Part shown: positions 10,601-22,971 of the stretch, piece by piece
Layout: every line of letters begins with the position of its first letter
Position numbering within the stretch: position 1 is the stretch's first letter
From: Paracyclopina nana
Taxonomy: Eukaryota; Arthropoda; Copepoda; Cyclopoida; Cyclopettidae
Assembly: GCA_019096065.1 (NCBI GenBank)
Contig: JAGUCH010000004.1
Location: 2,480,001 to 2,544,000 of the forward strand
Length of the DNA stretch: 64,000 nucleotides
Reading direction: 5' to 3'
Translations under genes and position numbers: made by a program
Notes under the pieces: model-generated
Databases searched by the model: none
What the model saw: the letters and a program-made list of their open reading frames with translations, nothing else
What the model was told of the DNA's origin: nothing

Positions 10601-12986
10601 ACCAGGGCTTCCACCATTTCTTCTTTGGATATTCTGCCAGATAAATTGTTGTCATAAAAATTGTAGCTCCTTCTCAGCTGTTGTTCCCTTGACAGACTTT
10701 CATTGGTGGTGAAAAGAAAGAGCATCAGCTCAGGAAACTCAATTTTGTTGTCATCATCAAAATCCAGCAAATTGAAGAGCTTCAAGGCTTCAGCCTCATT
10801 GTCTGGCATAATTTCAAACAATTGCTTGAAAGCACCAAAATCAATTTTCCCCTTCTTTGTTATTTGATTTGAAGTCCAACGCTTCCAGCAGAAATTGAGC
10901 TGTTCTTCAGTAAGGTCTGAGTGCCTCAGCAAGGTTTTCAAATCCCATGGTGGAGTTTCATCAAAGATCACACTTTCCACTTGTCCCATCTTGCAAGCTC
11001 TGCATCTGCTTATGAAGTCACAACAGTCATTTAAAAATCAATAGAAATACAGGCTTTTCACTTACCTTTGAAGCTCTTTTGATGCGACATCATGTTGAGA
11101 AAATTCACCAAAATTATTGCTTATCTGATAAGGTCATTGAGAGACATTGGAAAAGATTTTCTGTATTTTTAATAGTTAAAAACAGCAAACATTTTATGGA
11201 CAACCCTGTTTCATAGAATAGACAACAAGTGTGCAGTTTCTTATGTGCTGAGCTTTTGTTCTCCACCTGTTCTCAAAGTGGCTAATTAACCAAATACATT
11301 CTCAATTTCAGGATGTTTGCAGAACAACAATTTTCTATGCAGACCACATGTGTAAGAGGGTCTTGCTGAGTGAAGACACTCCCATTTATGAAGTGAACAA
11401 AGCTTTGCACTCAAACAAGGTGGAATTTGAAGTTACAGAAAAGCTCTGTCTGGCCATCAACAACATTGACTATGTTCTCCAGTACATAAGGCCTTTTGTA
11501 GCAGAGCTTGGCATTGATGGCATTGTTGAAAAGCTGAGGGTTCTCAATGGCGATTTGGTGGCCAATGCTTGCAGAAGGACCCTGACCACCCTCATTCACA
11601 ATGCTGTGGAAAATGTGGAGAACAAGATCTTTGAGGTTTTGGACTTGATTGGAGACAAAATGGCTCCAGTGATTCAAAAGTTCCTGGTTGAAGGTTGCAG
11701 TTTGGTGGCTTATGCTGGGAGAACCATTGACACACTCATCAATTACCTGGACACCAACTTGATTCTGCTCAAGGAGAAGTTGAATGAGTCCAACTTTGAT
11801 CGAGTTCTCACTGTGATTTGGGAATCTTCAGCCCATTCCCTGCATGACACAATCAGTGTGAGCATAGAGAGGAGGAAGCCGCCATCTTACTTCAAAACTC
11901 TGCTGGACATTTTGAGGGTGTTGATCAACTTTTTCTATGCTGACAAGGTGCCAAATGATGAGACTCTGCTCAAGATGGAGGCTCAGTTGCAGCTGTACGC
12001 TTCAGACAGTCAAATACTCATTTCCAGATACATTTGGGAGAGGCACAGAGAGCAAAAAGCGGTGCAGGACTTCAACTTGGGAAGTGTCAACATCCGGGTT
12101 CAATTACTCAGAGAACATCTCAGAGTGGAAGTTTTGAATGCCAGGCATCTGAAGCCACCAGATCCAAGATCAAGTAAGATATTTTCAGTAAACCTTTAAT
12201 AATTTTTTAATTACAATTTTAATTACAATCTCCTTTTTGGCCTGAAATGACCATATCATATCAACTGGTATCTATTTTTTGTTTTTCAGTTCGAATTCGT
12301 GATTCGAAATACTTGCCAGCACAAAGGAGAAGATTGTTACAATCTTCATCAAACTTGAGCCGTTCTCAGCGAAATTTGCGCTGGGTCAAGAGCAAATTCA
12401 AGTCTTTGAGGTCGAACCTTCACGAAGCCTCAGTGACGTTGCACAACAATGCCAATGATGGACTTTGTGATCCCTACATAAGTCTAAGGTTGATTCCAGC
12501 AAAAAAGTTCCCAGAATGCCCCAAGCACAGGACCAGAGTGCAAAATCGCACACTGTTCCCCTTGTTTGATGAAACTTATGACTTGTAAGCCAAAATAGTA
12601 ATTTCTCTTAACTCCATTTCTCACTACAATAATTAATGTTTTAGCGTGCTGAAATACGAGCCTCATCGGTTCCATGATGGCTACTTACAAATAATTGTCA
12701 AAGATAGGGGACTTTTGGGTAATGGCATTTTCCTGGGTGAAGCCTTTTTGCCCCTGAATGAACTCAACCTTGGGGACATGGATCAGAAATTGGCTGACTT
12801 GCCACAAATCCAGCTGGCTCTTACAAAGCCATCCGGCTTTGGTGAGACGCAACTTTTTGCCATTTTCACGCAACCTCTGAATTAATTTGTTCATTTTCAG
12901 ACTCTGATGTCATGCTCGCGTTGGATTCACGGCATTTTGACCAGGAAGCCAAGGAATTTTTGCAGAAGGAAAAACGAAAGCTGTGA
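7626..12986 (+). CDS. UNC13-4 / BAIAP3-type vesicle priming factor (C2-MUN-C2)
   Basis: Munc13-4/BAIAP3 proteins prime vesicles for Ca2+-regulated exocytosis by acting on SNAREs through the MUN domain. Eleven exons join in phase to about 1,262 residues: 7626-7988, 8054-8179, 8236-8576, 8633-8834, 8896-9081, 9144-9490, 9550-10333, 11312-12173, 12290-12584, 12645-12841 and 12901-12986. The first C2 starts near residue 220 and has KDFLGSSDPYC and VWDFNPEEN loops, so acidic Ca2+ ligands are largely kept. The MUN region covers roughly residues 480-1000, with WPDVEASYAFISKILDD and CRTTIFYADHM. The second C2 contains CDPYISLRLIP and a basic, serine-rich insertion. There is no C1 domain, which separates it from UNC-13/Munc13-1. 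The large 978-bp intron hosts an antisense gene. An additional 5' exon cannot be excluded. Confidence 0.9.
10372..10989 (-). CDS. Neuronal-calcium-sensor-like EF-hand protein nested in an intron
   Basis: A 205-residue, uninterrupted ORF lies antisense inside the largest intron of the UNC13-type gene. It starts MGQVES, a good N-myristoylation context with Gly2 and Ser6. EF1 (about residues 38-52) is degenerate, as in neuronal calcium sensors. EF2 (76-87, D-x-D-x-D) and EF3 (113-124) are canonical. EF4 (159-170) has Gly at the third ligand position and is probably weak. Layout and length match the NCS/KChIP group, whose members are Ca2+-myristoyl switch proteins at membranes. A strong GTAAGT donor on the minus strand at 11065-11060, and AG directly before the ATG, suggest a 5' UTR intron, also within the host intron. 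An intronless coding region suggests origin as a retrocopy. No lesions are seen. Confidence 0.82.
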   Translation of the reverse strand: MGQVESVIFDETPPWDLKTLLRHSDLTEEQLNFCWKRWTSNQITKKGKIDFGAFKQLFEIMPDNEAEALKLFNLLDFDDDNKIEFPELMLFLFTTNESLSREQQLRRSYNFYDNNLSGRISKEEMVEALVKLGKIQLQKDDQDQIVIPADVENLFCLMDFGGDGKIKFEEFMKATLHYRRLANLLIIDCLPNHRKALLQKMSPSQ

Positions 12987-13915
12987 ACATCAACGAAAAA
13001 ACAATGCTGCTGTGATCTAGAAAAGAAAGAAAAAAAGTATCTTTTTCTGTGCCATTTATGCTACTTCCCTTGCATCAGTTTCCGTTTTTTAAGTAATCCA
13101 AGTATTCGGAAAAATTGGAAAATATATCCCAAATCTTATTGTATAGCAGCGTTAATTTATATAATGCAGAAAAAGGGGTGATTCCTCTAAAGTAGCTTAA
13201 GAGCAATTTTCTGCGTCAGTTAATTCTCGATTGCATCATGAACAAATATTGCCACACTGTGTGGGAAATTGCCTGTTGAAAAAATAATACTGGGAAGTTC
13301 AGATGAAAATAGAAACCATGACTAATTCCGTTCACAGGCACTCAGTTTGAAAAAGATTGCACCTTTGTGGTGGAGAAAATCCAAGATTTTATTGCAAAAT
13401 GTCAAGGGCATAACGACTGATAAACCGGTAGTTTGATGATGCATAATTGCCAATTTGGCCCTTGCAAAGCAAAAAACCTGGCTTCTAAAAGAGAAAAATG
13501 TGAGAAATAAGTTCAACCCTGAGTGCAACAAACAAAGGTCATCCCTTTAGCGGTCCTGCTACACAGTGGGAAAAGTGGACCTCAAGCCAATTAGAATTTC
13601 AAACCTGAAAAATTAATACAATACAATTTATGATTTTAGATGCCCAGTGCCCAAAATGTGATTTTTATTGAGCTCATATGAAAACTGTGCCATTTCACTT
13701 GGATTCACACTGTGTGTGGTGGTCGTTGGTCTGTTTTCTCAGTTCAGTGTCAAATGTCAATAGGAAAAGAGCTTGAAAAGTGAAAATGTGCTGATACAGA
13801 AGTTATTATTAGTACCATAATTCAATTTAGGCATTTTAAGTAAGCTTATCATGATAGTTTTCAGCTAAATAGGCCATTTTTCAATCAAACGTACTTTTCC
13901 TCAGCAAATCAGAAA
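12987..13915. other. Intergenic, nothing recognised
   Basis: The 3' region of the UNC13-type gene and the 5' region of the peroxidase gene. No ORF or repeat could be supported. The words CACAGTGGGAAAA at about 13553 and CACACTGTGTGGGAAA at about 13253 may be remnants of an old element but do not form a clean pair. Confidence 0.4.
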
Positions 13916-16900
13916 ATGATTGGAAACTCGCTAGTGCTTTTAGTACCATTACTGACATTCAAAGCAATTATGTGCATCGATGTGGTGGAGGAAACACGAG
14001 AAAAGAGCAGCCATGAAATACTCAATGATATTGTCAACTATGGGCTGGAAAAAACTCGATTCTTGGTGGATGTCCTTGAGAAGAAAATCTACGACCAAGG
14101 GTTGAACCTGCAAAAAAGTGACCCCGCTCATTTCGTGGCAGTGTTCAACAAGCAGAAACCCAGATCCAAGGAGCTATCCAAATATGGATATGCAACTTTG
14201 GAAGCAAGTTCATTACTAACCAAACAGTAAGTTTGACGTAAATGCTCAAAATTGACATTTTGCATTCATCTACCTGAGCATATGTTTAAAAACCCATTTC
14301 ATATTTACAAACCTTCATTGCTTTTCAAACCCTATTTGCAATTGTAGACTTTCATTAAAATGAGAATTGTAAGACTTCATCTGTCTATAAAAGAAAATAG
14401 CTTATGCGAAGGTTTGAGATAGATGGAATATAATAATAAACAGGAGTTTCCTTCGATTATTTTAGATTCAAGCTGACAAGGCAACAAGTTGTGTATGGAC
14501 TTGAAAGAGTCGAGCTTCGATCCACAGACTTGTTTATGGAATGCCCGTTCAGATTTTCGATCGACATTGAAGGCCGTCAAAGGCCGGATTTGGACCCCCA
14601 GTGCAAAGGTCTGGACTTGCTATTCCGGACTGCAGATGGCACTTGCAACAATTTGCAAAATCCGGAATGGGGCTCAGCCTTTATGCCCTTTTTAAGATTT
14701 CTCCCTCCAGACTACTCAGATGGAGTTCAAGTAACAAGTCAAGCAATGACTCTGGATTTATTTATTGACATTTAATTTTTGACAGGCCTTCAGGGTCTCC
14801 AGGTCAGGCAAGGCCTTGCCTAATCCCAGGCTTATTAGTGCCTCAATTCACAGGGAATCAACAGCAGACACTCAACAGTTCACCATGCTAGTCATGCAAT
14901 GGGGCCAATTTTTGGACCATGACATCACTTTCACGCCCCAAAGCAGGGGCTTCAACAACTCCTTGCTCAAATGTTGCTCACCAGATGGCGCTACTGAAAA
15001 TGATCTTTTGCATCCGGACTGCCAGCCGATTTTGATACCAAACTCTGACTTGTTCTACTCTCAATTCAATGCCACTTGCATGGAATTTGCCAGGTCCAGT
15101 CCGGCACCAAGAAGAGACTGTTCTCTGGGCCCAAGAGATCAAATCAATCAGGTGACTGGATTCATTGATGCCTCCAATGTTTATGGCAGCACTGCTGAAG
15201 AGCAAAAAGCTTTGAGGTAGTATTCTAGATTAAAAATGGGTAGACTAACTAAAATTGCAATCAATTCAGGCTGGAACGCCATGGAAAGCTCAAATATACC
15301 GACCTTCATGTCAGAAAGGCCTTGTTGCCAGCTTTGGATCCCCACACAGCCAATGAAGAGTGCAGAATCACCACAAGAAATTTGCACTGCTTTGCATGTG
15401 GTGACAGTAGGTGCAATGAGCAGCCTGGCCTCACTGCAATTCATACTCTATGGATTAGAGAGCACAACAGAATTGCACAGGAGCTGACAGACATCAACCC
15501 ACAATGGAATGACAATAGGTAATTGAGTTGCCCCTGATACAGACTCAATACATATGAGGGCCTTTACAGGGTTTTCCATGAGGCCAGGAAAATTGTGGGA
15601 GCCATGATGCAGCACATAACCTACAATGAGTGGCTTCCCATCATTTTGGGCCCCAGAGTGCTTGAAATATTTGAGCTCAAGCTTTTGCCCACAGGATACT
15701 ATCAGCTCTATAATGAAACAGTGAACCCCACTGTGGCCAATGCTTTTGCAAGTGCTGCCTTCAGATTTGGCCACAGCCTTGTGAAAAACAGCTTAAGCAG
15801 GTAATTTTTGTCTAAATCCCAAAAAATTAGAAGTTCAATTATGAAACAAAGGATGCAATTTCAGGTGTAACAAAGATTTTAGAGAAGTTCCGTTTTTTAT
15901 CAAGCTGCACAAGGAGTTCAACAATCCAGCCAACTTACATAACTTTGGATCTGTGGACAGGCTGTTGCTAGGCTTAGCTTCCAAAAGGTTGGCAAGAAGA
16001 GATGAGTTCATCTCTGAAGAATTAACCAACCATCTTTTCCAGGTAAGATCTAAAAAAGCAAAAAGCCACTACAACCTTCAAGCATTTTTTTTCTAGACTC
16101 CAAGGCTTGGATTTGGCATGGACTTGGCTGCCATCAATTTACAAAGAGGGAGAGATCATGGACTGCCAGCCTACAACATATGGTACACACTTTTGGCAAA
16201 ATTACAGCTGAATTCACTTAAGTTAAAATCGCAGGAGAGAGCAATGTGGACTTCGACGTTTTTCTCGGTTCTCTGACATGACTGATGTCATCAATGTTGA
16301 AACTGTGGACCGCTTGAAATCAGTGTACGACCACGTGGATGACATTGACCTATTCACAGGCGGCCTCTCGGAAAGGCCAGTCACTGGGGGAGTAGTGGGT
16401 CCGACCTTTGCCTGCATTTTAGGCCAACAGTTCCTGAATCTCCGGAAGGGGGACAGATTCTGGTGAAAGCTCCAATTTCGAAAAGTGAACCTCGCCATTA
16501 ATTTCTGCTACTTAGGTATGAAAATGGAAACCATCCTGGAGCCTTCACACCTGGGCAATTGCAGGAGATCAGAAAGTCCAGTCTAGCTCGAGTCATTTGT
16601 GATGGCCTTGATGATGTTGAGTCCCTGCAGCCTTTTGCCTTCTTAACTGTGGATGGGTTCAGCAACCAAAGAAAGGCCTGTAAGGCAAGCAATGGCATTC
16701 CTTCAGTCAATCTCAGATTGTGGGCTGAAGATCCAGTAAGTCCACTAAGAAGTTGTTACAACACTTTTCAGCATCAATCCCATTTGGATTTCAGATCAAC
16801 CCTCAAGAGCTTTCAGCACAAAATCCCCTGTTGCCAAACATCAATGTTGGCTCAGAGAGCTCAGAATTTTCTCTGGTCGATCCAGAATTTGAGGAGTACT

Positions 16901-17148
16901 TGAAAAGCAAGCTGGAAGCAGAGGAAATAGCTTTGGCACCAAATAAGCTGGGCACAGATGAAATTCCACATCGACTCACCAAGGAAAATTACTTGAAGGC
17001 TTTTGACAATGAGCCTGATCCGTTGATTCCGGATGCGAAAGCCAGATCCGATGACAAATCCGGGGACAAAGACACCAACATCCATTTCGATGATCTTTTC
17101 AAGTCTGCTCGTGGAGAGGCTTTCAATGACAAAGACCTCTTCTACTAA
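13916..17148 (+). CDS. Secreted animal haem peroxidase (peroxinectin/chorion-peroxidase type)
   Basis: Ten exons join in phase to about 850 residues: 13916-14226, 14466-14730, 14786-15216, 15270-15518, 15570-15800, 15865-16042, 16097-16182, 16235-16462, 16516-16735 and 16795-17148. A hydrophobic signal peptide covers about residues 1-20, so the enzyme should be extracellular. The peroxidase domain has WGQFLDHD with distal His237 and Ca2+ ligand Asp238. It also has [18 protein letters not shown] and FRFGHSLV with proximal haem ligand His487. [11 protein letters not shown] and [17 protein letters not shown] blocks near the end are also family features. For exon 5 a nearer AG would leave a 24-bp intron and add an unconserved insert, so the 51-bp intron was chosen. 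The last 118 codons form an acidic, low-complexity tail beyond the usual end. Physiological substrate is unknown. Confidence 0.92.
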
Positions 17149-19834
17149 AACTTAAATTCTAGTCCATGTTCACCAAAAATATACCAATTCAGGGTTAATT
17201 AGCATAGTGTTTTTGCCTTTTTTGGGTCCAAGTTAGGCCTTTTTTAAGCAGTTGTTCAATTGCCTGGCTGCTTATTTTCTCATATTTGATAGCCTGTAGC
17301 GATATCAAAAACCAAGTTACCATCTCTTTTGGGCGTGCATTTTGCTGGCAAATCCAAGTTTCATAATCGAAAATGTTACAAATTGGATATTTTCGTACCA
17401 ATTTAAAAGTTGACATTTGAGGAAAAAGAGGGAGAAAAGCACTATTTTCCCCGTTAAAATGGATATCACTTGGTACAACCCGTTAAGTCGAATTATGCAG
17501 AGGGTGTTTTTTTATGCTTTTTTCAAGAAAAGTGAAAAAGCCTACCTGTTTTTTAATGATTCCATATTCTTGCTACTTGGTACTGCGCACTAGAGTTATT
17601 TCGTAAGATTGGTGTGAAGCACATGAGACTTTGTTTACGTTTCTTCGATTTTCCCGAATTTTCCTGTCACTGTTTTTACTTTTGTCTCAGCCAACCCGAC
17701 GCGATGAGCCTAATGTCGATGCTGTTGAAGTACTGACTACTGAGACTTGAATCACTAGATGGCTGATGCTAGCAACTAACTCTGCTCAGTGCTGACATGC
17801 TGAGTAGAGACTGGAGAGTTGCCAGATATGGCAGATTTCGACCAAACCAGCGCTTTTTTTAAATGGGTTAAAGCGCCAAATTGGAAGTTTTTAGTGCATC
17901 CAAAAATGGCTAATTTTTTTATTTCGCATTTTTCCGGGTAACTATTGTCTATTTTTGAAAAAGTAAAGGCGCAACCATACTGGCAGTTTTGGGATAATTT
18001 TGGCGGATATGTACATGTTCAATGAGCAGCACTGTTTGACCAGTGCACTGAGTGCAGCCCTCGCAAGTCGCAGCTGCTCTTCAATCAGTTAATTAGTGAG
18101 TAGTGACTCGGAGCGAGAATCTCAGCTTTGACTTCAAGGCTAAAGATGATTTTCAGTTTTCTGAAAGTCTCTAGTTCAAGATCAGTCAGTGCTTTTGATG
18201 GAAGGAAAAAAGGACTTATGAGGTAAGCCAACTTTCGACTTTTGATGCTTTTACAGCTTTCATAAATAATACGCTGCATTGTCAGTGCGAGCCTTCGACA
18301 CATAAATTCAATTTGGCCTTAAACATTCTTCTTCTTGTTTTGGAAGACCGAGTGACCTTTTTTTCAACCGAGCGTAGCGAGGTATCGAAAATTGTTCGAG
18401 GTTCATCTTTTTCTCTAACTCTTTGCTAGGGCAAACATTCACGAGAAAAATGGATAAATAATAAGTGAATGCTAGCCAAAAATATTTGGCTGGTTTTGCT
18501 CTGTTGTATGCTTTCATTTCTTGAATTTGAAAAAATAGTCCTAGGTTTTCCCGACCTCTCAGGGATTTTTCTTGGGGCCTAACATTTGCTGAGGCGGTAG
18601 GGAACTATTATTCACATTTACTCCTTGATTTACTCATAAAATGTCATTTTGAGAATATCCACGTGTTTTCTCCAGGCTTTTAAAAATAGACCCTTTTTAC
18701 TGAGTTTTATAAATATCAAAAAGATTTGCTTTATTTTTGGGAATCAGCTAATGGCTAAAAAATTTGTAAGGGAGGAAGATGTATTAATTATGTTAATCGA
18801 TGGAGAATGTTTTCTGATGTTGTGCTGACCAAGTTATGGTCGTTTGTCACATCCAATTATCGGAGTGAAGCGCTCTCCTATGGTCACAAAATCACATTAT
18901 AAATTAGCTTAATTCAAGCGAGCTAACATAGGGGGGAAATGAATCAACTTTTTACGTCTCAATGTTTTCTGTCTCTCTTTTTTGTAGCCAGTAGAGACTG
19001 GCTCGCTGCAGTTCTAATAGGAGGTTTTCGTTGCCATTTTTTCAATCTAATTATGGTCCCCCAGTTGGCAATAGAAATCATTGATTTCCCGCTTAATCAA
19101 ATCAGCTTTACCATCTCAAAGTTTGCCTAGCTGCTTTCTAAATCAATAATTTTGCACACAAACAGAAAAAAGCCAAACTTTTCCCCACCAGCCTCTCGCA
19201 TTAAGGTTACACACTTGAATTGGCAATTTCATAATACATATAGTACTATATCTTCAAAATGAGCATGCTTTGTTAAGCTTTCATTCTGCTTGGAAAGACT
19301 TGATCATTTGTGGACAATTTTTTTTTATTTTTTTGCCTTTTTTATCTCTTTGGCTGGGAAGGTTGTCAAAGTGATTTGTGACGATGGATTCAGAGATCGG
19401 CGAACGAGAAACAACGACCGCATTTCCAAGTCCCCTTTTTCTCTCCCAATACTGTATATACGTATACACTACATGTATGTACTTCTACTGCTATGATTTC
19501 GGTCGCAAAAAGGGGGAGGTTCCCAGCATCAAATGGCGGTTTGCTCCTGCTATACCATACACTTTGCACGCAAATTAGAAGCTTTTTCACGTTTTTATTG
19601 AATACCGACGAGTAACATAACATCTACCTACAATTCAATTGCGCATAATTATTATACGAGATTATATTTTTTGCTAGATGGTGTGTATATCCTGACAAAA
19701 AATACTATAGAAGTAGGGTTATACTTTTGACGATTGGGGATAACAGAAAGTGTGTGTGTGTACTAGTATACTGGATTTTTTCTTGGTATAAATTCTATCT
19801 TGTAGAGTCTCTATATTTAAGAGTACAGTACTGG
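17149..19834. other. Long intergenic stretch, no gene recognised
   Basis: A/T-rich and stop-rich on both strands between convergent peroxidase and SHOX-like genes. It should contain the 3' UTRs of both. A short GT run occurs at about 19750-19761. No RNA gene, transposon end or conserved coding block was recognised. Confidence 0.45.
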
Positions 19835-21342
19835 TTAATCCGAGTCCGCAAAGCCCATGGCTTCCTGGTGCTTTCTTGCCTTCTTCCTCAAGTCCTCAAT
19901 GCTTGAAGATTTGGCTGCAGTCAAGTCTTCTTCAGAGTCAGTGGAGTTCTCATTATTGTTGTTGTTTGTGGCCAAGGACAGGTTAAGCGGGAAGATGGCT
20001 CTGGGGTCATTGAAAGACAGAGTTTTAGCAGCTGTCGTGGCTGTAGCTGACATGATTCCTGGTGGGGAAAATGGAGTCAGAGGTGGTGGGGTGAACTGGA
20101 TGGGCTCAGCCGCAGCACCATTATTAGTGTTTCTTGGTGGGGAAAACGAGGTGCTTTTGCTGCTGTTGGCTAACATGCTCGCCAACAGCGCGTGGCGAGA
20201 GAAGATGAGATCATGCTGAGCGGCCAGAGCTGCATACTGCAAGGAGAAAATAATTGTGGCATTTTTCAACAATTCCTGGCCACATAAAATAAGCTTTACC
20301 TGGTGGGAGCTGAGACTAGACAGTCCAGCCAGCCCATTCATGAGTAAGCTGAGATGCTGCTGAGATGTTGATGTGTCCAGCTGATTTCTGAGTAGATGCT
20401 CAGTAAACCTGTCAGCTGACAAGCTTGACATCAGATTGGGATGGGTTAAGCCACCAGCAGCAGCAGCAGCAGCAGCTCCTGTTGTTTGTGGTGGTGATAC
20501 TGAAAGCCTCCTGCTGTCACTGAGCAGCCTAGATGGCGCCAGTGGTGAAGAGTCAGCTGACATGACCGGCTTTTGTTGTTGTTGTGGTGGTGGTGAGTGT
20601 GACCTGAGCATGCCGTTGAGCCTGGCAGCTGCTGCAACTGCCATGGCAGCATTTGAGGCGGCCAAGTTGGCTGAGCTGCCATTGGACGAGCCATGCCCAT
20701 TGTTGATGGTGATTGCCATATTGTTTGGTACTCCTTTGGAATGCTGAGACTCATGCTTGCGGCACTTGGCTCGCCTGTTCTGGAACCAGACCTGGAAAAT
20801 AGTGTGGAAGTCGTTGGAGCATATCAGGTACATTTGTTATTTGAATGATGAAGGAGCATCATCATCCACTTTCGTATGGAGTGGAGTGAGTCTGCATAAA
20901 AGATGGGACCATTTGGAATTGCGACATTTTGACCGAGCGAGCGGACGGACTAGGAAGTAAAAGCCCCATCCATTTTCCTTAATTACTGGATGTGCCATCA
21001 ATTCGGAAATGACCCATTAAAAGGGGAGAAAGCTGCTGCTTTCAAAACAGAAAGAGCTTCTTCGCAGTGACCACGTGAATTCGTGCTTAATTTTTGCCGC
21101 ATATTTGGCTACCTGAACTCGGGCCTCACTGAGGCCAAGCCTCTCTGACAGCTCTTCTCTCATGAATGCGTCCGGATAGTGAGTCTCCTCGAAGAGCTTC
21201 TCCAAGTCTTCCAATTGTTGAGGAGTGAAATTGGTCCTGGACCTGCGAGGCTTGGCAGCAGCGGAAGAAGACTTGTCTTGGCCTTGTTTGCAAGACAAAT
21301 CCAATGACTCAGTGCTCGTGGGCAAGCTGTCCTCGCCATTTC
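19835..21342 (-). CDS. SHOX: SHOX-type paired-like homeobox transcription factor (5' end not resolved)
   Basis: Minus-strand exons 21342-21113, 20791-20300 and 20236-19835 are supported. The homeodomain is split after residue 46 ([10 protein letters not shown]), the classic paired-like intron position. It reads RRSRTNF at the start, [17 protein letters not shown] in the middle and [12 protein letters not shown] at the end, with Gln50, diagnostic of SHOX/SHOX2. The C terminus has an OAR motif, [14 protein letters not shown]. Between them are Ser-, Pro-, Gln- and Ala-rich tracts, including a run of seven alanines encoded by a CAG/GCT-type repeat at about 20455-20477. The 63-bp segment 20299-20237 has good splice signals and is treated as an intron, but it is open in frame and could be retained. 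Upstream, 21343-21442 looks like a further intron (GTGATG...CTAG). The initiating exon was not found. Confidence 0.88.
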
Positions 21343-22971
21343 CTAGATGAATAGAGAAAAATCGGTGCTTTTTTGTGCGTTGAAAATTGACATGTCCCAT
21401 GGGACGGATACAGAGATTTGTTGAATTTTCGCCCTTGTCATCACCTAATGGAAAAGGGGATTGAACAAAGTGCTTTCTCGTATTAAGGAGCAATTGCTGT
21501 GAGCAATTCTTGAGCAATTAGGAGATTTAGCTGCGAAATCGATAAGATGACACTGCGATAATTCTTCCTATTTACCATGGAGCTTTCACTCTCTCTCTCT
21601 CTCAAAATGATGGGGAAAATCAGTTCCTGGATCATGATCCCTAATGAAAAGTATCCTAATTGCATCCCTACGGCTCAATGATCCCCTGGCTTTCTAATTC
21701 GCTCTGTAGCGTTGCAGTTGTAGTACAAGCAATCAACCATTAACAAATGTGCTAAGTAATTCCTGACTTTTGCTCAATAACAGAACTAAACTCTGGATTA
21801 ACCTTAGGCCCATTTTTTAGCCCGGTTCCAATATTAAAAATCAGTATAGTATGGATGCCTTACACTTATAAGTAGAATATTGATTTGGCAATAATATAAG
21901 TACTATTTTAATAATTTAGGCAGGTTTTTTGAATCAGAATTGGGCAAAAATATTTACAACAGTATATTGAGTTTAAATAGATTAAAATGTGTTCTTAAAT
22001 GTGGCACCACATTTATTAAGTGAAAGCAGATTATAAAAGTATGCTTGATGTGAGTGACATTGTTGCCAAGAGATTAGCTGCTAAAGCCAGTATAAGTAGT
22101 ATGAACTTAACAATTAGGCTGAGGGGGCTTTCTAAATGGTTGGACATGGTTTTCTCAAATTGTTCATGGTGCTCTGAGTTGATGTTATAGATTGGAGGGT
22201 GTTGCTTTCTGACACTTGTCACACAGAGTGAAATTCTCTTTTAAAGCAGTAGAGAAGTCCCTCACAATTTCACAATCATTTTTGATAAAGGTTTAGAGCA
22301 TTTGTGGATTTTGAGTGCTTTTTAAGGGTGCTTTTTCCTCACTGTGTGCTATGCTTGCTGCAAAATGGATGAGCCTCTGAGAAAGACTTCATCATCCATC
22401 TCAATTTTCGTGTGGCCACTGGACATCAACCGTAATCTAACAAATTAGGATATCCTTAAAAAATATGATTGCTAGATTACATACCAAAAATAACACACAT
22501 GTAGAGATTCTAATTTTTGTGGAATCACTTATAATAAAGGAAGAAGAGCTCCGCTAAAAAATTGTGTAGTGACCATAAATATTCATTGCAAATGGTAGTC
22601 CAGAGAATTGGTGGTGCATTGCCAGTAATATTTCAGAATTAGACCTCACTTGCACAGTGAGAGTGACTCAGCAAAAAAATGATCACTCTGTAGGCTGTAA
22701 TTGAATTATCCATCATGCATGCAAATTGAGCCAATATTTCTTTGCCTTTTTTTACTTTTGGTTAATGTTTGACCCCAGCAAAATATGCAAGGAAATTAGA
22801 TTTTCATTCGAGCTTCTCTCGCGCAAATCCCCTTGGTGGTTTATTTTGCGCAGCCTACGTAGTAGCATATTTTTGAGGGGTAGTGAAAAATGGCTCACAT
22901 ATGGAAGTACTTGATCAAATTGAAATCGCACTAAATCTCCATCCACCGCTGGTTTCACTCGGCCATTTATT
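21343..22971. other. Upstream region of the SHOX-like gene, no complete gene
   Basis: Probably holds undetected 5' exon(s) and regulatory DNA of the homeobox gene. A CT dinucleotide run lies at about 21588-21602. A minus-strand frame at 22222-22031 encodes a hydrophobic stretch ending SSILL but has no ATG, and no partner exon joins it in phase. It may be a last exon of an unrecognised gene. Confidence 0.4.

Noticed and set aside
15519-15542. 24-bp intron in the peroxidase gene
   Set aside because: A 51-bp intron ending at 15569 restores family spacing ([14 protein letters not shown]). The shorter one would be below a workable intron size.
19857-20747. Long plus-strand frames opposite the SHOX-like last exon
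   Set aside because: They are mirror images of the Ser/Ala/Gln-rich homeobox coding sequence and lack independent features.
22031-22222. Hydrophobic minus-strand ORF
   Set aside because: Starts at GTG only, and candidate first exons near 22345-22421 do not join in phase.
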